DNA of 64,000 nucleotides, from assembly GCF_000158955.1 (NCBI RefSeq), contig NZ_GG657757.1, forward strand, positions 3,089,866 to 3,153,865. Reading direction: 5' to 3'. The position numbers and the translations under genes were made by a program. This stretch comes from Streptomyces viridochromogenes DSM 40736. GTDB taxonomy: Bacteria > Actinomycetota > Actinomycetes > Streptomycetales > Streptomycetaceae. The notes under the pieces are model-generated. The model ran no database searches and was not told the DNA's origin. It worked only from the letters and a program-made list of their open reading frames with translations. This document shows, piece after piece, positions 43,684-54,669 of this stretch (position 1 is its first letter; each line of letters begins with the position of its first letter).

Positions 43684-44551
43684 CTAGGAGATGACGTCCT
43701 TGCGGGCGAAACCGCGGAAGGCCAGGGCGAACAGTACGAGTGCGTACGTCACGGAGATCGAGGTGCCCTGGATCATGTCCGACCACTCCAGCTGGGGCCG
43801 GACGGCGTCGAGCCAGGCGTACTGCCAGTGCGCGGGCAGGAAGTGGCGCCAGTCGCCGAGGGCCGTCACCTCGTCGAGGACGCTGCCGATGATGGTCAGG
43901 AACACCGCGCCGCCGACCGCGCCGAGCGGTGCGTCCGTCCGGGTCGACAGGTAGAACGCCAGGGCGGCGGTGACCAGTGGGGACACCATGATGTACGCGA
44001 CGACGATCAGGATGCGCTGGGCCGCCGTGCCCGTGGACAGACTGCCGCCGGTGGGGAGTTCGAGCGGGCCCCAGCCGTAGGCCGCCGTGCCGAGCGGCGA
44101 GGGCGACGACCGGGAGCAGGACCATCGCCGCGAGGCTCAGGGTGAGTCCGACGGCGAGCTTGGACCACAGCAGGCGGGCCCGGGGCACGGGGGCCGCGAG
44201 CAGGTAGCGCAGGGAGGACCAGCTGGCCTCCGAGGCGACCGTGTCCCCGCAGAACAGGGCGACGGGGATGACGAGCAGGAAGCCGGCCGCGGAGAAGAGG
44301 TTGACCGCGGCGAAGTTGGCGCCCGACGCGGTCGCGGTGTCCATGAGGTTGACGCGGTTGTTGTTGCCGCCCGGGTCGCCGCCGACCTGGAAGGCGATGA
44401 GCAGGATGACCGGCAGGGCGAGCAGGACGCCGCCCATGACGAGCGTGCGGCGCCGCTTCAGCTGCCGGACCAGCTCGACCCGCAGGGGCAGGGTGCGGCC
44501 CGCGCGGTAGCCGTCGGCGACCTCGACGGGCGGCTCGGCGAGCTTGCTCAT
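43684..44551 (-). pseudogene. ABC transporter permease (frameshifted)
   Basis: The N-terminal part (about 150 codons from ATG 44551) has basic MSKLAEPPVEVADGYRAG, membrane helices and CGDTVASEASWSSLRYLL, the ABC-2 permease signature. The rest (YIMVSPLVTAALAF to GFARKDVIS, 43684-44080) continues the same protein one frame over: around 44090-44100 one extra base must be skipped (VVALAA becomes LGTAAYGWGPLELPTG). Together they make a normal permease of about 288 aa with six helices. The start overlaps the stop of the hydrolase-ABC gene as ATGA, so the two form one transporter. Whether the indel is real or an assembly error cannot be told from here. Confidence 0.85.
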
Positions 44552-47205
44552 GCTTCGGCTCCGATCAGGGTGAGGAAGGCGTCCTCCAGGCGGCGGTGCG
44601 GGCCGATCGAGCGCACCGGCACGTCCAGCCGTACGAGTTCGGCGACCAGGCGCTGCGGGGTGCCGTCGGCGTCGAGCTGGACGAGGAGCCCCTCGTCGGT
44701 GCGGACGGCCGAGGCGACGCCCGGCAGCGCGGTGACCTTCTCCACGACGGGCTCGTCCACGGGCGTGGCCGTGCCGACGAGGAGGGTGTCGCCGGAGCCG
44801 ACGATGTCCTCGACCGGGCCCGCCTGGACGAGCTGTCCGTGGTCCATCACGACCAGGTGGGTGCAGGTCTGCTCGACCTCCGCGAGGAGGTGGCTGGAGA
44901 CGATGACCGTACGGCCGGCGGCGGCGTAGCGGATCATCACCTCGCGCATCTCGCGGATCTGGGGCGGGTCCAGGCCGTTGGTCGGTTCGTCGAGGATGAG
45001 CAGGTCGGGCAGGCCGAGCATGGCCTGGGCGATGGCGAGGCGCTGGCGCATGCCCTGGGAGTAGGTGCGGACCGCGCGGGCGAGGGCGTCGCCGAGGCCC
45101 GCGATCTCCAGGGCCTCCGCCAGGTGCGCGTCCTCGGGCGGTCGGCCGGTGGCGCGCCAGTACAGCTCCAGGTTCTCGCGCCCGGACAGGTGCGGCAGGA
45201 AGCCGGCGCCCTCGACGAAGGCGCCGACCCGGGAGAGGACCGGGGCGCCGGCGCTGATGGCGTGGCCGAAGACGCGGATCTCGCCGCCGTCCGGCTTGAT
45301 GAGGCCCATCAGCATGCGCAGGGTGGTCGTCTTGCCCGCGCCGTTGGGGCCGAGGAGGCCCAGGACCTGGCCCTTCTCCACCCGGAAGGAGAGGTCCTTG
45401 ACGGCGTACCGGTCGGTGGACTTGGTGTAGCGCTTGGTCAGGTCCGTGATCTGCAGGGGCACTTCGGCGAGTTCGGGGTCCGGCGGGGCGGGGGCCGCCG
45501 TGCGGCGGCGTCCCGTGACGATCAGCGCGGCCGCGATCACGGCACCGGCGATCGGCAGCCACCACACCCACGCGGGCAGCCCGCCTTCGGTGTCGCGTTG
45601 GCCGAGGGCGGAGGGCACCTTCAGATCGCCCTTGAGGGAGACCGCGTAGGTGGCCGGGGCGGCCGGGGAGGCGTAGCCGAGGTCCGTCGAGGCGAGGACC
45701 AGGCGGAGCCGGTGGCCGTCGTCGATCTCGTGGTCGATCGCCGGGAGGGTGACGGTGACGTCCTTGCCGGCCTTGGCGCCTTCGATCCGGAGGGGTGTGA
45801 CGAGCTGGGAGGGCAGCACCTGCTGGGTGCCGCCGCCCGGGCCGACGTCGTAGAGCTTCGCGAAGAGGACGGCGTCGTCGCTGGTGGACTTCACGTGGAC
45901 GGTGGCGGTGGGCGAGCCGGTGATCTGGAGGTCCTCGCGCATCGGCGCGGACTCGAACGCGGCGAACTGGCCGGGGAAGTCCAGGGAGATGCCGATGCCA
46001 AGGGTGGAGAGCCGGCTGAGGCCGCCGGCGCCGCCGAGGCCGGGCAGTGCGGAGACACCGGGCGGGCTGGCGCCGGGCGGGTTGTCGAAGCTCTGCTCGC
46101 GGCCGGTCAGGGCGACGGAGCGCGGCTTGCTCTCCAGGCCGGGGTAGCGGTCCGAGGTGACGCCGGTCAGTCGGGGTTCGCCGTCGCCGGAGCCCTGGCC
46201 GAGGGTACGGGTGACGCGGAAGGCGGGGCCGGTGTCGACGCCCTTGTCCTGCTTGAGGTAGCGGTCGAACCAGGACTTCACGCGCCCCTGGACACGGCCG
46301 CTCTCCATGTCGCCGCCGTCGTGGCCGCCCGCGATCCAGTCGACGTCGACGGGGGCGCCGCCCGCGCGGATGGCCTTCGCGGCCCGGTCGGCCTGGCCGA
46401 GGGGGAAGAGGGAGTCGGTCTGGCCCTGCATCAGCAGTGTCGGCACCTTGATGCGGTTCCCGACAGCCGACGGGGAGCGCTCTTCGAGCATCTTGCGCGC
46501 CTCGGCGTCCGGCTTGCCCGACTCGGCGACGCGCTCGTACATCCGGCACAGCGCGGGCTCGAACCGTTCGCAGCCGCCGCCGGTGTTGACGAAGATGCCG
46601 GCCCAGAGCTTCTTGAACACGCCGTTCGGGAACAGCGCGTCGGCGAGGTTCCAGTAGGTGATCGCCGGGGCGATGGCGTCCACGCGCTGGTCGTTCCCCG
46701 CCGTGAGCAGCGCGATCGCGCCGGCGTAGGAGCCGCCGGCCATGCCCACGCGGGGGTCGCCCGGCTTGTCGAGTTCGACCTCGGGCCGCTTCGCCAGCCA
46801 GTCGATGAGCTTCGAGGCGTCGGCGACCTCGCCGTTCGGGTCGTTCAGGCCGATCTTCCCGTTGGACTTGCCGAAGCCGCGGGCCGACCAGGTCAGGACC
46901 GCGTAGCCGTCTCTGGCGAGGTCCTCGGCCTGCTGCCGGACGTCGTTCTTGCTGCCGCCGAAGCCGTGCCCGAGCAGGACGGCGGGGCGGCGGCGGTCTC
47001 CTTTGGAGGTGAAGAAGGAGGTGTCGATCCGCACGCCGTCCTCGGTGTCGAGGAGGCGGTCCGTCCGCTGCACCGGGGGCGCTTCGTCACCGGCGACGGC
47101 CGTCCATGTTCCCGCGCCCGCGAGCACGACGACGGCGGCCCCGGCGGCCAGGAGCCTCCGGGGCCTCCGCAGCAGCCCGTGCAGTCCGGGCAGTCGAAGA
47201 TCCAT
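44548..47205 (-). CDS. S15-type peptidase/esterase fused to ABC transporter ATPase
   Basis: 885 aa. A membrane helix (about 18-38) exports an alpha/beta-hydrolase of the X-Pro dipeptidyl-peptidase/CocE (S15) family: nucleophile Ser 159 in GMAGGSYAGA, acid and His around LLMQGQTDSLFP and AGGHDGGD, and the S15 C-terminal jelly roll. A second helix (WVWWLPIAGAVIAAALIV, about 550) brings the chain back inside, where a complete ATPase follows (from about 580): Walker A GPNGAGKTTT, signature YSQGMRQRLAIAQ, Walker B LLILDEPTNGLDP, and a DrrA-type tail. Topology places hydrolase outside and ATPase inside, coupled to the downstream permease. ATG 47205. Confidence 0.9.
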   Translation of the reverse strand: MDLRLPGLHGLLRRPRRLLAAGAAVVVLAGAGTWTAVAGDEAPPVQRTDRLLDTEDGVRIDTSFFTSKGDRRRPAVLLGHGFGGSKNDVRQQAEDLARDGYAVLTWSARGFGKSNGKIGLNDPNGEVADASKLIDWLAKRPEVELDKPGDPRVGMAGGSYAGAIALLTAGNDQRVDAIAPAITYWNLADALFPNGVFKKLWAGIFVNTGGGCERFEPALCRMYERVAESGKPDAEARKMLEERSPSAVGNRIKVPTLLMQGQTDSLFPLGQADRAAKAIRAGGAPVDVDWIAGGHDGGDMESGRVQGRVKSWFDRYLKQDKGVDTGPAFRVTRTLGQGSGDGEPRLTGVTSDRYPGLESKPRSVALTGREQSFDNPPGASPPGVSALPGLGGAGGLSRLSTLGIGISLDFPGQFAAFESAPMREDLQITGSPTATVHVKSTSDDAVLFAKLYDVGPGGGTQQVLPSQLVTPLRIEGAKAGKDVTVTLPAIDHEIDDGHRLRLVLASTDLGYASPAAPATYAVSLKGDLKVPSALGQRDTEGGLPAWVWWLPIAGAVIAAALIVTGRRRTAAPAPPDPELAEVPLQITDLTKRYTKSTDRYAVKDLSFRVEKGQVLGLLGPNGAGKTTTLRMLMGLIKPDGGEIRVFGHAISAGAPVLSRVGAFVEGAGFLPHLSGRENLELYWRATGRPPEDAHLAEALEIAGLGDALARAVRTYSQGMRQRLAIAQAMLGLPDLLILDEPTNGLDPPQIREMREVMIRYAAAGRTVIVSSHLLAEVEQTCTHLVVMDHGQLVQAGPVEDIVGSGDTLLVGTATPVDEPVVEKVTALPGVASAVRTDEGLLVQLDADGTPQRLVAELVRLDVPVRSIGPHRRLEDAFLTLIGAEA

Positions 47206-47370
47206 GCGTCAACGGTACGGGGTGCACCTGTCGAACAGTTGTCGACCGGAGACCGAAGTGAGGGCCCTCCCAGGGGTGTACACGGGGTTTCGGCGTACTG
47301 CGGGTGGTGTACGGATTCGAGCTCGGCGGGGGGCTGTGCGTTGCCGTGTGCGGGTACGCGGGGGTTGTTC

Positions 47371-47410
47371 GCGCAGTTCCCCGCGCCCCTGGGGAGTTAC
47401 CCCCAGGGGC
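47371..47410 (-). terminator. Dispersed palindromic repeat acting as mmsA terminator
   Basis: GCGCAGTTCCCCGCGCCCCT followed by a perfect 10-bp hairpin GCCCCTGGGG/CCCCAGGGGC, just past the mmsA stop. I recognise this as one of the common repeated palindromes of Streptomyces genomes. Confidence 0.75.
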
Positions 47411-47419
47411 GGAAAACCC

Positions 47420-48922
<1,503 letters not shown>

Positions 48923-48936
48923 GGCCCAGAACTCCT

Positions 48937-50820
48937 TCACAGATGGCGGCGTCGGGTGGAGACGTGCCGTTCGTACAGCTCACGTGCCTTGACCGCGGAC
49001 GGCCGTGTCGCGGTCTCGGCCACGGGTACATCCCACCAGGCCTGCGCGGGAGGCGCGCCCGACACTGTGTCTGCCGTTTGGGTCTCCACGTAGACACATG
49101 TGGGAGTGTCGGCGGCCCGGGCCTGCGCGAGGGCCTCCCCGAGCTCCCGGACGGTCTTCGCGCGCAGCACGCGCATGCCGAGGCTGGCCGCGTTGGCCGC
49201 GAGGTCCACCGGCAGCGGCGGGCCCGTGAACGTGCCGTCCTGCGCCGGGAAGCGGTACGCGGTGCCGAACCGCTCGCCGCCGACCGACTCGGAGAGCCCG
49301 CCGATGGACGCGTAGCCGTGGTTCTGGATGATCAGGACCTTGATCGCGACGCCCTCCTGCACGGCCGTCACGAGCTCCGTCGGCATCATCAGGTACGTGC
49401 CGTCGCCGACCAGCGCCCACACCGGCCGGTCCGGGGCGGCCATCTTCACACCGATCGCGGCGGGTATCTCGTAGCCCATGCAGGAGTAGCCGTACTCCAG
49501 GTGGTACTGGTCGGGGGACCGGGTCCGCCACAGCTTGTGCAGGTCGCCGGGGAGAGAGCCGGCGGCGTTGATCAGGATGTCCGACTCGTCGACGAGGGCG
49601 TCCAGGGCGCCGAGGACCTGCGGCTGGGTCGGCCGGGTGTCGGGCTCGTCCACCTCGTAGCAGGCGTCGACGCGCTGCTCCCAGCGTTCCTTGTCCTCGG
49701 TGTACTCGGTGGCGTAGGAGTCGGCGACCCGGTACGCGTGCAGCCGGAGGGCGTCGGTGAGCTCGGTCAGACCGCTGCGGGCGTCCGCGACGAGGGGCTG
49801 CCCGGCGAGCTTGTGGCCGTCGAAGGCGGCGATGTTGAGGTTGAGGAACCGGACGTCGTCGTCGGCGAAGAGCGTGCCGGAGGCGGTGGTGAAGTCGGTG
49901 TAGCGGGTGCCGACACCGATCACCAGGTCGGCGGTGCGGGCGAGTTCGGCGGCGGTGGCCGTGCCGGTGTGGCCGACGCCGCCGACGTCCTGGGGGTGGT
50001 CGTGACGCAGGGAGCCCTTGCCGGCCTGGGTGGAGGCGACCGGGATGCCGGTGGTCTCGGCGAACTCGGCGAGCGCCTCCTCGGCGCGGCTGTGGTGGAC
50101 GCCGCCGCCCGCGACGACCAGGGGCCTCGCCGCCGAGCGGATGATCCCCACCGCCTCGGCGAGTTCCGTCGGGTCGGCACCGGGACGCCGTACCGTCCAG
50201 ACGCGCTCGGCGAAGAACTCCTCGGGCCAGTCGTACGCCTCGGCCTGCACGTCCTGCGGCAGCGCGAGGGTGACGGCGCCGGTCTCGACGGGGTCGGTGA
50301 GGACGCGCATCGCCTGCAGCGCCGAGGGGATCAGGGCCTCCGGCCGGGTGATCCGGTAGAAGTACCTCGACACCGGGCGCAGACAGTCGTTGACCGACAC
50401 GTCGCCCGCGTACGGCACTTCGAGCTGCTGGAGGACCGGGTCGGCGGGGCGGGACGCGAAGACGTCACCGGGCAGGAGCAGCACCGGCAGGTGGTTGATG
50501 GTCGCGAGGGCCGCGCCGGTGACGAGGTTGGTGGCGCCCGGGCCGATGGAGGTCGTGACGGCGTGGGTGGAGAGGCGGCCCGACTGCCGGGCGTAGCCGA
50601 CCGCCGCGTGCACCATGGCCTGTTCGTTGCGGCCCTGGTGGTACGGCATCTCCTCGGTGTGCTCCAGGAGCGCCTGGCCGATGCCGGCGACATTGCCGTG
50701 GCCGAAGATGCCCCAGGTGGCGCCGATGAGCCGCTGCCGTACGCCGTCGCGTTCGCTGTACTGGGCCGCCAGGAAGCGCACGAGCGCCTGTGCGACCGTC
50801 AGCCTCGTCGTCGAGGTCAT
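48937..50820 (-). CDS. iolD: IolD: trihydroxycyclohexane-1,2-dione acylhydrolase (ThDP-dependent)
   Basis: 627 aa, three-domain ThDP enzyme. PYR domain with GIFGHGNVAGIGQAL, GRNEQAMVHAAVG (the Glu) and GPGATNLVTGAA; PP domain with GDGTYLMM (Mg/ThDP motif start) and NHGYASIGGL. The opening GATWGIFGHGNV is typical of IolD rather than acetolactate synthase. It opens the ring of the inositol-derived diketone. RBS AGGGAGGG before ATG 50820. A 294-base gap separates it from the upstream barrel protein, so it may have an extra promoter there. Followed by mmsA. Confidence 0.92.
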   Translation of the reverse strand: MTSTTRLTVAQALVRFLAAQYSERDGVRQRLIGATWGIFGHGNVAGIGQALLEHTEEMPYHQGRNEQAMVHAAVGYARQSGRLSTHAVTTSIGPGATNLVTGAALATINHLPVLLLPGDVFASRPADPVLQQLEVPYAGDVSVNDCLRPVSRYFYRITRPEALIPSALQAMRVLTDPVETGAVTLALPQDVQAEAYDWPEEFFAERVWTVRRPGADPTELAEAVGIIRSAARPLVVAGGGVHHSRAEEALAEFAETTGIPVASTQAGKGSLRHDHPQDVGGVGHTGTATAAELARTADLVIGVGTRYTDFTTASGTLFADDDVRFLNLNIAAFDGHKLAGQPLVADARSGLTELTDALRLHAYRVADSYATEYTEDKERWEQRVDACYEVDEPDTRPTQPQVLGALDALVDESDILINAAGSLPGDLHKLWRTRSPDQYHLEYGYSCMGYEIPAAIGVKMAAPDRPVWALVGDGTYLMMPTELVTAVQEGVAIKVLIIQNHGYASIGGLSESVGGERFGTAYRFPAQDGTFTGPPLPVDLAANAASLGMRVLRAKTVRELGEALAQARAADTPTCVYVETQTADTVSGAPPAQAWWDVPVAETATRPSAVKARELYERHVSTRRRHL

Positions 50821-51114
50821 CGGTATCCCTCCCTCTGGGTGGACACGGATACGGGGCGTCCACGACGAACGTTCACACGGCGGGGCCGCGGACGCTTCGC
50901 ATGGGGGACCTCCGGCGCGGGGCCGTAGCGGGCGGGGAGTTGTCGCTCGCTCTTCGCTCCTGCCAAAGCAAAGCGGCCTCCCGCGCCGGAGGCGATCTGG
51001 GCCCGGGCGTCGCGGGGCGTGTGCGCGCGGTCGGTGACCGACGCGAACCCGCCCTTCCCGCCCAGGAGACGGGGCTCTCGGTCTTCTGTGCGCACCCTGG
51101 TCATGAGGCGGCCC

Positions 51115-51996
51115 TCACAGCAGTCCTACGGCGGTGTCCACGGCGGCGGCCACGTCTCCGTCCGCCGGGTAGAGCAGCGAACGGCCGACCACCAGCCCCC
51201 GCACGGTGGGCAGCTGGAGGGCGCCCCGCCACTTCTCGTACGCCCCGTCCTGGTCGTCTGCGACCTCTCCGCCGAGCAGGACGGCGGGCAGGGTGGAGGC
51301 CGCCATGACCTCGGCCATGTCGTCGGGGTTGTCGGTGACGGGCACCTTCAGCCAGGTGTAGGCGGAAGTGCCGCCCAGGCCCGAGGCGATGGCGATGGAC
51401 TTGGTCACGGCCTCGGCGGACAGGTCGTTCCTGACCTTGCCCTCGGGGGTGCGGTGGCTGAGGAACGGCTCGACGAAGACGGGGAGCCGGCGCGCGGCCA
51501 TGTCGTCGATCGCGCGAGCGGTGGACTCCATCGTGGTGAGCGAGCCCGGGTCGTCGTAGTCGATGCGCAGGAGCAGCTTGCCGGCGTCGAAGCCGAGGCG
51601 CTCGATGTCCTCGGGGCGGTGCCCGGTGAAGCGGTCGTCGAGCTCGAAGCGGGCGCCCTGGAGGCCGCCGCGGTTCATCGAGCCCAGGACGACCTTGCCG
51701 TCGAGGGCGCCGAGCAGGAGCAGGTCGTCGAGGATGTCGGCGGTCGCGAGGACACCGTCCACGCCGGGGCGGGACAGGGCCAGGCAGAGGCGTTCGAGGA
51801 GGTCGGCCCGGTTGGCCATGGCCATGCTGTGGCCGCCGACGCCGAGGGCGCCGCGGGCCGGGTGGTCGGCGGCGACGATCATCAGGCGGCCGTTCGCGTT
51901 CAGCAGGGGCCGGCGGGGGCGGCGGGCGGCCGCCTCGGCGATCGCCTCGGGGCGGTGGCTGCGGAGGCGGACGAGTTCGGCGACGTCGACGGTCAC
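51115..51996 (-). CDS. Cgl0158-type (beta/alpha)8 barrel protein of inositol catabolism
   Basis: 293 aa. A barrel of the class I aldolase/DeoC-like superfamily: RLMIVAADHPARGALGVGG, GVDGVLATADILDDLLLL, KLLLRIDYDD, LPVFVEPFLSHRTP, WLKVPVTDN and VRGLVVGRSLLYP. In actinobacteria this family is encoded with iolC and iolD, and it probably replaces or resembles IolJ, cleaving 5-dehydro-2-deoxygluconate 6-phosphate (inference). GTG 51996 overlaps the iolC stop (GTGA), so it is co-translated with iolC. Confidence 0.8.
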   Translation of the reverse strand: MTVDVAELVRLRSHRPEAIAEAAARRPRRPLLNANGRLMIVAADHPARGALGVGGHSMAMANRADLLERLCLALSRPGVDGVLATADILDDLLLLGALDGKVVLGSMNRGGLQGARFELDDRFTGHRPEDIERLGFDAGKLLLRIDYDDPGSLTTMESTARAIDDMAARRLPVFVEPFLSHRTPEGKVRNDLSAEAVTKSIAIASGLGGTSAYTWLKVPVTDNPDDMAEVMAASTLPAVLLGGEVADDQDGAYEKWRGALQLPTVRGLVVGRSLLYPADGDVAAAVDTAVGLL

Positions 51997-52943
51997 TTGA
52001 CGGCCCCCGCGGTGACGGCCGCCTCCACCTCGTCGGGTGTGGGCATCGCGGAGGAGCACTCCAGGCGGGAGGCGACGATGGCACCGGCGGCGTTGGCGTG
52101 GCGCACGGTCCTCTCCAGGTCCCAGCCGGAGAGGAGGCCGTGGACGAGGGAGCCGCCGAAGGCGTCGCCGGCGCCGAGGCCGTTGAGGACGTTCACCGGC
52201 AGCGGCGGGACCTCTGCGGTCTCGCCCTCGCGGGAGACGGCCAGGACACCCTTGGGACCCTGTTTGACGACGGCGAGTTCGACGCCCGCGTCGAGCAGGG
52301 CGCGGGCGGCGGCGTGGGGCTCGCGCACGCCGGTGGCGACCTCCACCTCGTCGAGGTTGCCGACGGCGACGGTGGTGTGGCGCAGGGCCTCCGTGTAGAA
52401 GGGGCGGGCCGCTTCGGGGTCGGTCCAGAACATCGGGCGCCAGTCGAGGTCGAAGACCGTCGTGCCGGACCTGGCGCGGTGGGCGAGGGCCGCGAGGGTC
52501 GCCGTACGGCTCGGCTCCTCGCTCAGGCCCGTGCCCGTGACCCAGAAGACCCGGGCCTCGCGGATGGCGTCGAGGTCGAGCTCGTGGGCGTCGATCTCCA
52601 GGTCGGGGGCCTTGGGCCGCCGGTAGAAGTACAGCGGGAAGTCGTCCGGCGGGAAGACCTCGCAGAAGGTGACCGGGGTGGGCAGGCCGGTCACGGGCGT
52701 GACCCAGCGGTCGTCCACGCCGAAACCCCGCAGGGCCTCGTGGAGGTAGGTGCCGAAGGGGTCGTCGCCGGTCCGGGTGATCACCGCGGTGCGCCGCCCC
52801 AGGCGGGCCGCGGCGACCGCGACATTGCTCGCCGACCCACCGAGGAACTTGCCGAAGGACGTGACCTGCGGCAGCGGGACGCCCGTCTGGAGCGGATACA
52901 GGTCCACCCCGATCCGCCCCATGGTGATCAGGTCGTACGCCAT
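51993..52943 (-). CDS. iolC: 5-dehydro-2-deoxygluconokinase
   Basis: 316 aa, PfkB sugar kinase. N-terminal GRIGVDLYPLQTGVPLPQV and FGKFLGGSASNVAVAAARLG, and the C-terminal catalytic motif LNGLGAGDAFGGSLVHGLL with the base Asp. The start MAYDLITMGRIGVDLYP is characteristic of IolC. First gene of the inositol set; no iolB, iolE, iolG or inositol transporter is present in this window. ATG 52943 preceded by GAGGGGAAG; the earlier in-frame ATG at 52991 has no site. Regulatory repeats lie upstream. Confidence 0.9.
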   Translation of the reverse strand: MAYDLITMGRIGVDLYPLQTGVPLPQVTSFGKFLGGSASNVAVAAARLGRRTAVITRTGDDPFGTYLHEALRGFGVDDRWVTPVTGLPTPVTFCEVFPPDDFPLYFYRRPKAPDLEIDAHELDLDAIREARVFWVTGTGLSEEPSRTATLAALAHRARSGTTVFDLDWRPMFWTDPEAARPFYTEALRHTTVAVGNLDEVEVATGVREPHAAARALLDAGVELAVVKQGPKGVLAVSREGETAEVPPLPVNVLNGLGAGDAFGGSLVHGLLSGWDLERTVRHANAAGAIVASRLECSSAMPTPDEVEAAVTAGAVK

Positions 52944-52998
52944 CGGCTTCCCCTCGATGTCGGCTCTCCCCGGCTTTGTAGCCCCCTTCACGAAGCCC

Positions 52999-53139
52999 TG
53001 TCAATGTTTTGTCCGGACATTCGGACCAGATCATGACAGCGCTTTCAGTCCGAGCTGCCCTGCCGGGTTCTGCCCCGGCCGTGTCACAAACACCTCTTTC
53101 CTGTCACAGGTGTCCCAGCTTCGCTGGCCTTATGTCACA
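52999..53139. promoter_or_regulatory. Candidate operators upstream of iolC
   Basis: Perfect palindrome TGTCCGGACA at 53010-53019, flanked by CTGTCA (52999-53004) and TGACAG (53034-53039). Three copies of TGTCACA follow at 53082, 53102 and 53133. No gene lies in 52944-53275, so these probably control iolC and/or the small HTH gene. Confidence 0.5.
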
Positions 53140-53275
53140 CCCTGCGCACAGGCCCTGCCCTGTCTCACCGGGTGTCGTTGACCGGGCACAGGCTTGTTGA
53201 TCGCCAGCGCAGCGCCCGGCTCCCCCTGACGGCCGTCCCGGTCGCCGCCGCGGTGCGCGCGAGGAGGTGCACGCT

Positions 53276-53476
53276 ATGACCGACCGAAGGCTCTGGTCCT
53301 ACAAGGAGATCGCGGCACACATCCGGGTGCAGCCGGACACCGTGCGGTCCTACCGCAAGCACGGCCTGCTGCCCGACCCCGACCATGTCGAGGGCGGTAA
53401 GCCCTACTGGTACGCCGACACGGTGCGGGCCTGGGTGGCCTCCAGGCCCGGCAACCGCAACCGACGGGACGACTGA
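53276..53476 (+). CDS. Small HTH protein (AlpA/MerR-like)
   Basis: 66 aa. LWSYKEIAAHIRVQPDTVRSYRKHG forms a winged-helix or helix-turn-helix reading head, followed by a Trp/Tyr hairpin (GGKPYWYADTVRAWVASRP) and a basic tail. It lacks the coiled coil and effector domain of full MerR proteins, and resembles excisionase/AlpA-type DNA binders. Targets unknown; the repeats just upstream are candidates. ATG 53276 with GAGGAGG; a GTG at 53267 overlaps that site. Convergent with the alcohol dehydrogenase. Confidence 0.75.
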   Translation: MTDRRLWSYKEIAAHIRVQPDTVRSYRKHGLLPDPDHVEGGKPYWYADTVRAWVASRPGNRNRRDD

Positions 53477-53500
53477 CCACCGCGCCCGCCTCTCGCGGTG

Positions 53501-54544
53501 TCAGCTCCAGGGCTCGACGACCGTCACTCCCGCTCCCGGTGCCGCCCCCATCGCCGCCAGGGCGGCCGGGGCCTCGTCCAGCGGGATCGTGGACGTCACC
53601 AGCAGGTCGGGGCGCAGTACGCCGCTGCGGACCAGCTCCAGCATCGGCGGGTAGGAGTGCGCGGCCATGCCGTGACTGCCGAGGAGTTCGAGCTCCAGGG
53701 CGATCGCCCGGGCCATCGGCACGGGGGTCGTGCCGGCCGGCGAGGGCAGCAGGCCGACCTGGACGTGCCGGCCACGGCGGCGCAGTCCGTTCACGGAGGC
53801 GGCGCAGGTGGTGGGAGAGCCCAGGGCGTCGAGCGAGAGGTGGGCGCCACCGCCGGTGAGGTCGCGGACCGCTGCCGCGGGGTCCGCCACGGACGCCGCG
53901 TCCAGGCAGTGCGCCGCCCCGAACTCCCGCGCCAGGTCCAGGGCCCGGGCCGACACGTCGACGGCCACGACCCGCGCGCCGGACGCCGCCGCGATCATCA
54001 CCGCCGAGAGGCCGACCCCGCCGCACCCCTGTACCGCGACCCACTCCCCTGCCGCGACCCGGCCCTGCTGCACGACCGCCCGGTAGGCCGTGGCGAACCG
54101 GCAGCCCAGTGAGGCCGCCGTCGCGCAGGACAGCTCCTCGGGGACGGGCACGAGGTTGACGTCGGCGTGGTCCAGCGCCACGTACTGGGCGAAGGAGCCC
54201 CAGTGTGTGAAGCCGGGCTGGGTCTGGCGCTCGCACACCTGGTGGTCGCCCGCCGCGCAGGACGGGCAGGTGCCGCAGGCGCAGATGAACGGCACGGTGA
54301 CCCGGTCGCCGGGTCGCCACCGAGTCACCCGGGAGCCCACCGCCTCGACGACTCCTGCGAGTTCGTGCCCCGGCACGTGCGGCAGCGCGATGTCCGGATC
54401 GTGGCCCTGCCAGCCGTGCCAGTCGCTACGGCACAGCCCTGTGGCCTCCACCCGCACGACGACTCCGTGCTCCGCGGGTTCGGGATCCGCCACGTCTCGC
54501 ACCTCGGCCGGTTCCCCGTACCGCTCGAACACCACGGCCCGCAT
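53501..54544 (-). CDS. Zinc-dependent alcohol dehydrogenase (MDR family)
   Basis: 347 aa. Catalytic zinc ligands Cys 38 ([10 protein letters not shown]), His/Glu in [11 protein letters not shown], structural zinc Cys set [21 protein letters not shown] fold [20 protein letters not shown]. The CRSDWH start and [12 protein letters not shown] are typical of a streptomycete subgroup of broad alcohol dehydrogenases. Substrate unknown. ATG 54544. Monocistronic; the next gene on this strand starts far upstream. Confidence 0.88.
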   Translation of the reverse strand: MRAVVFERYGEPAEVRDVADPEPAEHGVVVRVEATGLCRSDWHGWQGHDPDIALPHVPGHELAGVVEAVGSRVTRWRPGDRVTVPFICACGTCPSCAAGDHQVCERQTQPGFTHWGSFAQYVALDHADVNLVPVPEELSCATAASLGCRFATAYRAVVQQGRVAAGEWVAVQGCGGVGLSAVMIAAASGARVVAVDVSARALDLAREFGAAHCLDAASVADPAAAVRDLTGGGAHLSLDALGSPTTCAASVNGLRRRGRHVQVGLLPSPAGTTPVPMARAIALELELLGSHGMAAHSYPPMLELVRSGVLRPDLLVTSTIPLDEAPAALAAMGAAPGAGVTVVEPWS

Positions 54545-54669
54545 GACCTACCCGCCTTCCGTTCACATCCGGGGTCGCCGGCTGTCCTCACGCCCCGGCC
54601 GGTCGCACCTCGGGGGCACGCTAGCCCCCGGGCGCGGACCGGTCGCCGGCAAGGCCAGGACGCGGGGCT

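Noticed and set aside
53276..53476. A full MerR regulator of the alcohol dehydrogenase.
   Set aside because: Only the DNA-binding head is present (66 aa), there is no dimer coiled coil or effector site, and the two genes converge rather than diverge.
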